Source: Aphelocoma coerulescens
Taxonomy: Eukaryota; Chordata; Aves; Passeriformes; Corvidae
DNA length: 64,000 nucleotides
NCBI RefSeq assembly: GCF_041296385.1
Contig: NC_091023.1
Location: 23,251,924 to 23,315,923, forward strand
Reading direction: 5' to 3'
Numbering within the stretch: the first letter of the stretch is position 1; every line of letters starts with the position of its first letter. Shown here one piece after another: positions 52,901 to 61,900 of this stretch. The notes beneath the pieces are model-generated. The model searched no databases. It saw only the letters and a list, made by a program, of their open reading frames with translations, and had not been told where the DNA came from. The translations under genes were made by a program, and so were the position numbers.

Positions 52901-55900
52901 ACTCACAGCTCGGGCCAAAGCTCCCCTCGGGGCACCCTGCAGCAGAGGAATCACAACCAGATGATGGGTTCATGTCAGAGCAGATCAGGACCAATGGGGA
53001 ATTTTTACATACATGGGAAATCTAACTATTTCCAAAAACAATCAAGGCATAACGGTAACAACTTAAAAACTACGAGATATGAGTGTTCCCCTTGAGGTTC
53101 AGGTAAGCTGGGCTACAGTTAAGATCTGTTTTAGAAAAATTCCAGTGTTGAAAGACTAAATTCTGCACAGAAAACTAACATCTGCTATTGCAAAGCCTGA
53201 GACTTTACAGGTTCTGCCTGATGACACTTTGCCCACTGGTCTTGAGGCGCTTATGTGCACATCTCCTCTGGGACTTTATCAACTGGGAGGGGAGAAGCTC
53301 CTCTGTTCCCCTGTAAATCCTCTTTCCTCAGAAAGCTGGAGAAAATAGGAAATGTGTTGGTTGCCTTCACAAAGCTCCAAATCGAATGCTGCACACTTCA
53401 CTTTCATGCTCTGCTTTGAAAAATTCAAGCGAAAACGTTACATCTGGGGGACAGATTAACAATTACATTTCCACAGCAGTTAATGTGAGGAGTTTTAAAA
53501 GATTTGCATGGTACTCGCCATCAGAAGAAAGAAAACATTTGAGAATGAAAATAATTTCTTCCAGGATTATAGGAAAATCAATTAAGAACAGGGCCAGATG
53601 CCTAATTCACATTGGATATTTTGGACAGGCTGAAACACAGAGATAGACTTGGCTAAACACAGTATTACAGGGCCTCCACTCATGTTTGAAGGTCTTGTGA
53701 ACATCCCTTTAAATGAGTTATGGAGATTACTGCCAGATCTCTTCTAGAAGCATATGATTTTAGCATTTACATCAACAGAGTGGTTTTCAGGCAATCTGGA
53801 AAGAATCAGAGAGAGCAGAAAACAAGGGTTCTCAAAGACACCTCCATGTCTGGAACAGAGGGGTGCGTTTGGTGTTGTCTATTTGGTGCTGTGGGTGGGC
53901 AGTGACTGGAGCTGGCATGAATTCAGGTGCTCCTGCAGCTCAGTGACTCTGCCAACTGTGTGTCTTATAGAGAAGTCAGGATGGGAGACGGGAGAAGAGC
54001 AAGGTACCTTAAGTATTTCTTCGCTTTCAAAGAGTCAAAAAATGGGACATTGTTTAAATCTGAGTATGTTTGAACCTATTTTTTTGCACTTAGAGGTGAC
54101 ATCCCTTCCTCTTCCCAAAGCTGCAGACCACTGTTCAACAAATAAATACACAGAAGAGCACTTGTGCCTTAAAAGTGCCTTAAAAGCTGTATCCTTCTCC
54201 ATGTTTCCTCTTCAGCTGCAATTTCAGTCAGAGGATCTGTGCAAGGGAAATGGTGCTGCAGTGCAGCAAGAGGTGTGGAGCCCTCCACAGAGCTCCCCTC
54301 AGGTCCACGGTGTTTAGCCCAGAGCTGAGACTTTTCAAAGTGATGGCAAAGGGTCAGAGCACTTCACAAATGATTTCACAGTCCACAGCACAGAGAATCT
54401 GCCACTGCTCCATCAGGCACAGGTTGCTGTGATGAGTGTCAGGAGCCAGCCACCCTGCCAGAGAACCTGAGCTCCTGCCAAGGGAAGGAGCCCAACCTGC
54501 AGGGAGAGTGTAGGGATGTCTGGGGAGCAGAGGAGATATCCAGGAATAGTGAAGATTTCACCTCCAAGGCAGCAGGAAATTATGGGAAGAATTGTGGTTT
54601 TCATAATCTTGCATGTACACACACACACACACATATATATGTGCATTTTTTATACATATATATACACACACTAAAGAGGGTAAAATGCAGACTAGATGAA
54701 ACAGAAAACCCACAGAAAGAACTTTAGGGATTGCCAGATGTTTTGTCAGTGGCGATGGCTTCACTGATTCCCTTCCCAGTGAAGATTACAAGCAGCTATT
54801 TGGCCACTCTCTGTCTGCAGAGATGCTATTTTGAGAGAGATCAAGAGCAAAAGAGAAGCAGAGCTGGCAGCTCCTTCTCTGGGAGCTGGTCCTCCTGACA
54901 CATTGTCCTTCCATTCCCTCTGTGCCAACAGCAACAAGGGCTGCAAGATCAACTTTCCAGGCTTTCTTGTCTTAGGTCACGGTTCCAGATTAATTGTTTT
55001 GACATTTCTGTATGACACCAGCAGTTAATCCTGCCCACGCTGCTGAGACTCTGGTAGCTACATCTGTGCTACTGTAAGATTGTTAAACTTGTACATAAAA
55101 TGTTTATTTTATTTAACAACATCGACAGAATCAATAATAATAATAATAATAACAACAATAATAGCAGCAGCTTAACTATGCAACTTACTGCCACAAGATG
55201 AAGTAGATTCCAAATGCTTGCATGAAATGAAAAAGAAAATAGACACATTAATTGGAAAAGAAAAAATCAAGTTGCATTAAATATAGAGATACTGCTTCTG
55301 TCTCAAGAAGCTCCTGAATGAGAAATTGATGATACCTGGGGAGGCATATCAGGAATTGACTACAATCCTGTTTTCATATGCTTGAAGCATCTGCTGTTGA
55401 CCTCAGTTAGAGCTGAATGTCAAGGTGAGGTCATGGGCCTCTGATAAGACCATTGAACATTTTTGTTGTTAATAAATACAGGACTCCAAAAATTCCTGGT
55501 GTTTCTTCTGTTATGTACACGTGGAGTATTTCTATATGCCTGACCTCACACAGAGATTTATGAAGGCATAGTGCTGCCCTAAAACTGAATAAATCAAACC
55601 AATATGGAAACTCTTATGCCACAACCCAAACATACATCAATCCCATCCCTCACACGAGATCCTACCGTTAAAAATAGCTGCTGGGTCCAAAACAAGGCTG
55701 AAAATACCTTTTCTGGAAATCGAATTAGGGAAAGCATCTAACCCTGCTGAAACCCGAGAGCGCCGTGCCGGGCGGAGCAGGGGCGGAAGAGCCTGGGAGC
55801 ATCCCTGGGGGGAACGGTCAGGAAAACACAACTTGCAGAGCTGGGGTTTGGAAGCTCCACGTGCTGGGGAGGTGGGCACTTAGGGAGCTGGCAGAGCTCC

Positions 55901-58900
55901 CTGGTGAATCCCGGCTGGCAGGAGCAGGTGCCCGTGGCGGGGTCGCAGGCGCAGGAGTGGGCACAGCCCCGGCCCCAGCGGCCGCTGCTGCGGGCTGGAT
56001 GGGAAATGGGGTCACATCCAGCACCATCCCCCAACCCCACTTCACTTCTACACCAGAGAACACAAAATACACAAAATGGTACCAGACTAAACCCCCAGCT
56101 GCAGCACAGGCGCAATTCATGGAAATAAAGACCATTTTTGTTGGTCTGTTTCAGCTGGATGCAGGCAGATATTATCCCACGCACATGAAAACTAATCAAT
56201 CCACACCCATCAGTCACAAATCTATAATTTCATGGAAATAAAATATCAGCTATTGACTCACTCAATGAAAATCTGCATAACCAGAATAGTTAATGGGTAA
56301 AACCAGACAGATTTGGGAGCACCTTCCATGCTTTCCCCAAAATACTGGGAAATGCAGCATGGACACAAAGGAATCTCACAATGTTTGGTAAAGCAACTTA
56401 CTGCTTTCATCCTAAAATCACATAGCACTGACACAATTACGACAGTGTACCACAGCATCTCCTTTCTTTCGAGTAAGGATGAAGATGAAAGTGCCAATTA
56501 GGGCAACAGAAACCTGGTTTTGGAGTTGGGAATCTGTTTAACGCCCAGTCTGCAACAGGTGGAAGAGCTGCCTTACTGAGATACCTCTGCAAAACAGTTT
56601 TTCTCAGACCTTATGTCGAATAGAAGTAAAAGCTTTCCTTTGTCATGGTCTCTCAATTCTCTAGACAGCCCAGGGAGTCATGAAAGGCCATCTCAGTGGC
56701 TCTACACACTACCAACTGGTTTGATTTTTAAAATATGCATATTGATGGAAACTTCAGATTTTCCCAGCATTTTCTTCAGTACAGAGCCTGAGAAGTCAGG
56801 TGCAAAACTTGCTGCTGTCAACACTGCCAATTAAACGATTTTATGTGTTTAAGACCAAGTTTAGAAAAAGGCTTGTCTTCTGTTGGCTTTTTGCAAGAGG
56901 CATCACAATGAATCAAGCAGAAGAGATGTGTCACAGGAAAAGGAAGGAATCAAGCAGGATGGCTTCACATTTATATGGTGCCATCCAAAAAGGGCAAATC
57001 TACTCTCTCACACAGCCACCAATATGGAGAGCGATGCTAAAGTCAACAGAAGGATGCTCTGCTCTTCCAGAGAACAGAATTTCTCACAGCATTTATATTC
57101 CCAAGTTAAAAAGTGACCTTTAGACACACGACTCTACATGCCACTCAGTTGTTGAATAAATCTCCCCCAAACAAAATGAGAAATGGAGAATTAATCTCAA
57201 AACTAATCTGCACTGAAAATGAAAAACAAAACTGTCTGTCAGTCAAAATGCTGACGGGACAGATGGTATTGGGCAAAGGGATCCATAGTGTTGAAATAAG
57301 AGCTTATACCAATACTTTGCGCTTCATCAGCCATCTATTTCAATGCTTTGAACCTGGATAATTAAGGATTATAACCACCCAGGCTGTGCAAACCCACAAA
57401 CACACCATTTCAGAAGCAGTAAGATTAGCAAAACTATATTAAAAAACTGTAATAAACTAAGAGCAAACAGAGCTGCTTCCTCCTCCACGTGCAGTCCCTG
57501 GGAGACCCCACACGCCCTGACTTACAGTGCTTGCAGTCGTGGCCAGTCCAGCCCGGGGGACACGAGCACTCCCCGCTGACGTGGTGACACTGAGCGCTGC
57601 TGCCACAGCTGCACAGCGCCAGGCAGCTCAGTCCATAGTGCCCATCGGGGCAGGCTGCAAACAGACACACACTGTGACTTCATGCAGGTCACAAGCCACA
57701 GAATGATCTTCCCAAGCAGACAGCAACAGCTCACCCCCTAAAAGAGGCTTTAGCTGAATCCAGGAATCAAAATGGCAACATGAAAAGAAATACCTGGGAT
57801 CTGCACCCTGGGTGTCTGGGCCTGAGTTCTGGAATGTGGGAGTAACTTCAGTGATTTTTGGGTACTCCTGTGCATCAGGCTGTTTCCTCAGAGGAGGAAA
57901 AGGTGCTGGGCAAACCTTCCTCAAAAGCCATTTTGTGACTAGCAAGAATTAAAATTGTGCCACCACTGAGGTCTTGCACAAAGCAGGGCTGTCCCTGAGA
58001 GTCTGTCTGTGCAGCACAACAGCCAAACTCGAGCAGCCTTTTAACACCCAGAGGCTGGAAGAGCAGCACAGAACAGCTCCTTGAGTGTATTCCCATGGCC
58101 TCTGGCTGCAGGGACAGCACTGATACTGCTTCTTCAGCTTCAGTATTATTTAATCCTGAATTATATACACCAAGGAGTGCTGCTGCAAACAAAACCCAGG
58201 AGTGATGCCACATGGGCCAGCTGGTCACACCTATTGCCAAACAGCCAGGATTACACCACCAGTGTTGTGGCTGTTAAACACTGCATTTCCAAGTACAGAT
58301 TGCCATAAATTAGGTCTAATGATAACATCCATTTGGGATGCAGTTTAGCTGGTCACGTGGTTTTATCTGCAATCTCCCTCCCATAAATAATGTCAAATCC
58401 AACCTGGGGAATTCCTGAAGATGAAGGGCACTTGATCTCAGATCAGCATGTTTTCTCTCACAAAAGAGTAAAAAGGCAGAAATCAAACCGTAACATAAAT
58501 TTTCAATCTGACTTTCTTTTCATGGGGAAGGCTGGTGCAAGGACTTACTGGCAGAGCAGAATGGCCCAGTGTAGCCAGGGGGACAGTCACAGGCTCCAGT
58601 TTCCCTGTTGCACTGTCCCCCGTTGGCGCAGGGCTCGCAGGAGTTCTGGCAGTCTGGTCCCCACTGGCCATCTGGGCAATCTGGAGAAAAAGCACATGAA
58701 GTGTAACCAGTGCCATTTTCTGTTTCAGGACAGTTTTAGATTTCTGCTGTTACCCTAAAGAATTAAAAAATAACAGCAAAACTGAGCTGTAATATTATCT
58801 CTAGAGACCTACAGCCCTGTCAGCCCAGCCATTAAACTGCAGCACACAAGAACACAGCTAAAGAGAGACCAAAGGCTCTCTCCCAATTTCCATCACAGTG

Positions 58901-61900
58901 TGTCTGCTTATTGGTTCGGGAAACAGCAAAATTCTACTTCTTATCACATCTTCCAAAGCCAGGCACTCCCTACCCTGGCCCAGCACCTCACACACCTTGC
59001 TCACACGTAGCACCAGTCTTCCCAGCTGGGCAAACACACTGCCCTGTCTTCGGATCACACGGTGCTCCTCCACAGCTGCACTTCTGCCTGCAGCCTACCC
59101 CGAAGCTGCCAGGCAGACAAGCTGGACAAAAAAACCCCAAAGTCATGGTTAGAAGCATTCTGAAGACATAGGGAGGCACCACGGCCACCAATTTTAAACT
59201 GAGCTGTGCTGGTAGAAGTGATCAATGTTAGCATTAGTGTCTGAGCAACTGGTGGTCTGTAATTAACTGCAACAGAGCCCTGGAAAATCTGAGCCTGAAG
59301 CTTTGAAAGCAACTGTTTTTAGCTGGACAAATGTTAGTTTGGGTAACTGGCCTCAGCCTTGTGCCTCGACCTTTGCAGGGAGGGAGAGAGAGAGACAGTA
59401 TTTGCCAGGCTCCAAATATCAGTTTGGCTCCAGTGAGGAACTGCCAACTCGTATCAACAACAAGTGCATCTTTTATCTGCATCTTCTATATCTGAACCTA
59501 AGTTTCCTAAATAAGCTTTTCCATCCAAAGTGTATCTCCCAGGGAAACATGCAGTGAGTACCTACACAAATGGCATTTTTCTCCATGAAACCCAGCTGGA
59601 CAAGGATGTTTGCAGGCTCCTGTCTCAGGATCACACAGAACATCAGGAGGACAGCTGCACCTCAGTTTGCAACCAGCCCCATAAAACCCTGAGGTGCACT
59701 CTAGAAATAGAAGCAGACACAGAACATGTATAAGAAAAAAGGAAAAGTTAAGAAAAGTGAACAAAAATCAGAAAGTAATTTGGCAGAAACTTGCAGAGAA
59801 TATATTACAATGTACATTTTGGAGGTGTTGCTAAAGTGTACTTAATACACACTTACATTTCAAAGAGGTTACTGCTTAAATATAAACCAGAAACAGAGTG
59901 GCAGAATGCTTAAGGTTTTATTTAATTTGAATATTTGAGGATATATTAAATTAAATCCATTATAGAATTCTCTTCTTATGTGCATGTAAGTTCTGCTGCT
60001 CTCTGCCTTGGTGCAAAGCCAGTGCTGGACAAGGCATGCTCCCTGCCAGAAATGAGCCCATCACCAAGAATGATAAAAATACTAAATACTGTCATTACTG
60101 TTCTCCACCAAACCCACCAGAACTACTGTCCTAAATCCAACACAGTCCCACCTGCTCAGAGAAAAATCTGAAGGGAGAATCTTTATTGTGTTACTCCACT
60201 GCTGTCTGGAAAGGGCTACTGAGACATGCAAACATGAATGTGGGATAGAATTCTCTTTGAACTACCCCCAAAAACTACAAAGACTAAGTTGAATTCAAAG
60301 AGCTGCAAATCTGAAGGAAAAGCAGCATTACTGAACCTGTTTACAAATCACCCCGCTGCCATAAAACACAGATTTTGCCACTTATTTACTGTCTGTGTGG
60401 AAAAAGCACAGAACAAAAACAAAACCTCACACCATCTTTGTTATTTAGGGTTGTATTAGAATTCGGGTTCTGGATTTCTGTTGTCACTTGATCAGGCTAA
60501 AACTCCTGCATTCTTAAGCTCTATTCCCCTCGATGTCCCTGCAACCCTAGCAGGGTTAAAACCCCACAAAATCATTAGTAGGATAGGAATATGTGAGTAG
60601 CAGCAGCCAAACAAAGCAGATGGGTGGAAGAATGAGAAATTACTGGGACAAAGGCCCGAGCAGATGTGGGGAAGCTGGCTGTGTGGGATACCTTTCTGAC
60701 ACTTTTTGCCGTGGTAGCCAGGCTGGCAGGTGCAGGAGCCGTTCCTGGGGCTGCACTCCAGCGTGTGCTCCTTCACACACTGACACTCCTCCGAGCAGCC
60801 CGCGCCGAAGGCCCACCTGGGACAGGCTGCAGCCACAAGAAAAGCAAGCATCAGCTCTGTAGTTATGTAGGAGCTGGTTGAAATTGCACACTGCTGCAGA
60901 ATGCAACTGCTGCAAGAAGCAAAACCTCTGTTTCATTTCCAGCAAGTACATCTCCATTCCTACGGCAGTGCTGGTTCACATGTGGGTGGGGGAAAGAAGA
61001 GTTTACATGATTCCTGTGTTAGGTTATTCACTTCATGTCAAGCAATATGTGGTGAATGCAAGAACCAGAAACATTTCAAAGCAAACTCAGCTAATTTTCT
61101 GAATGAAAAAATACTTGAATGCACCCCAAGACAAAAGCTTTCGTACTAAAACCCCAAACAAAATAAAATAAAACATTAAAGATTTTCAATCTTGTACAGA
61201 TTTTACAAACAAAACCTGTAAGTACAAAGAAACTCGATCATCTATTTTGCAAAGTTCTTGTTTTAATTCTTTTTATTCCCTCTAATGTCTGATCCTCATC
61301 CTGCCCCAGCCAGCCCTGCTCCCCAGCTCCCATTCCAACTCATCAGCAGTCACTAACCAGCTCCAACCAGACCTCAGCAATAACCCAAATGCTGACCTGT
61401 CCACCCCACCTATAACCCTCACCTTTGAGCATCAGTAAATTTCAGTCCTTATGGCAAAGATTAATCACTAGAGGAAAAGATTAATGAAGCTTCTGGGGCT
61501 TCCTGGCACAAATCAAAAGTCTTGCCCTCCTGCTACTCCCAGCCCATTGCAGAACGCAAAGTCTCGCTCATTTTATCACAGAATGGTTTGGGTTGGAAGG
61601 GACCTTAAAGCCCATTTTGTTCCACCTCCTGCCATGGGCAGGGACACCTTCCACTATCCCAGGCTGCTCCAAGCCCCGTCCAACCTGGCCTTGGACACTT
61701 CCAGGTATCCACAGAGCTTCTCTGGGCACCTTGTGCCAGGGCCTCCCCACCCTCACAGCAGAGAACTTTTTTCTAACGTCTAAGCTAAATCATTACTGTT
61801 TTAGTAAATACTGTCCTATCACTGTCTGACTGTGCAAAAAGTCACTCTCCTTCCCTTTTTGCCAGCCCTCTTTAAACAATGTGGAATCTTTTACAGACTG

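Larger units (their letters stand above)
52937..55879 (-). other. MEGF6: MEGF6 intron between modules 8 and 9
   Basis: 2.9 kb intron with an (AC)n/(AT)n microsatellite at 54616-54670 and an (AAT)n run at 55133-55165. The 187-codon plus-strand frame at 53754-54317 is unrecognised and antisense. Confidence 0.75.

Noticed and set aside
53754..54317. 187-codon plus-strand open frame inside a MEGF6 intron
   Set aside because: No domain or family resemblance, low-information composition, and antisense within an intron.
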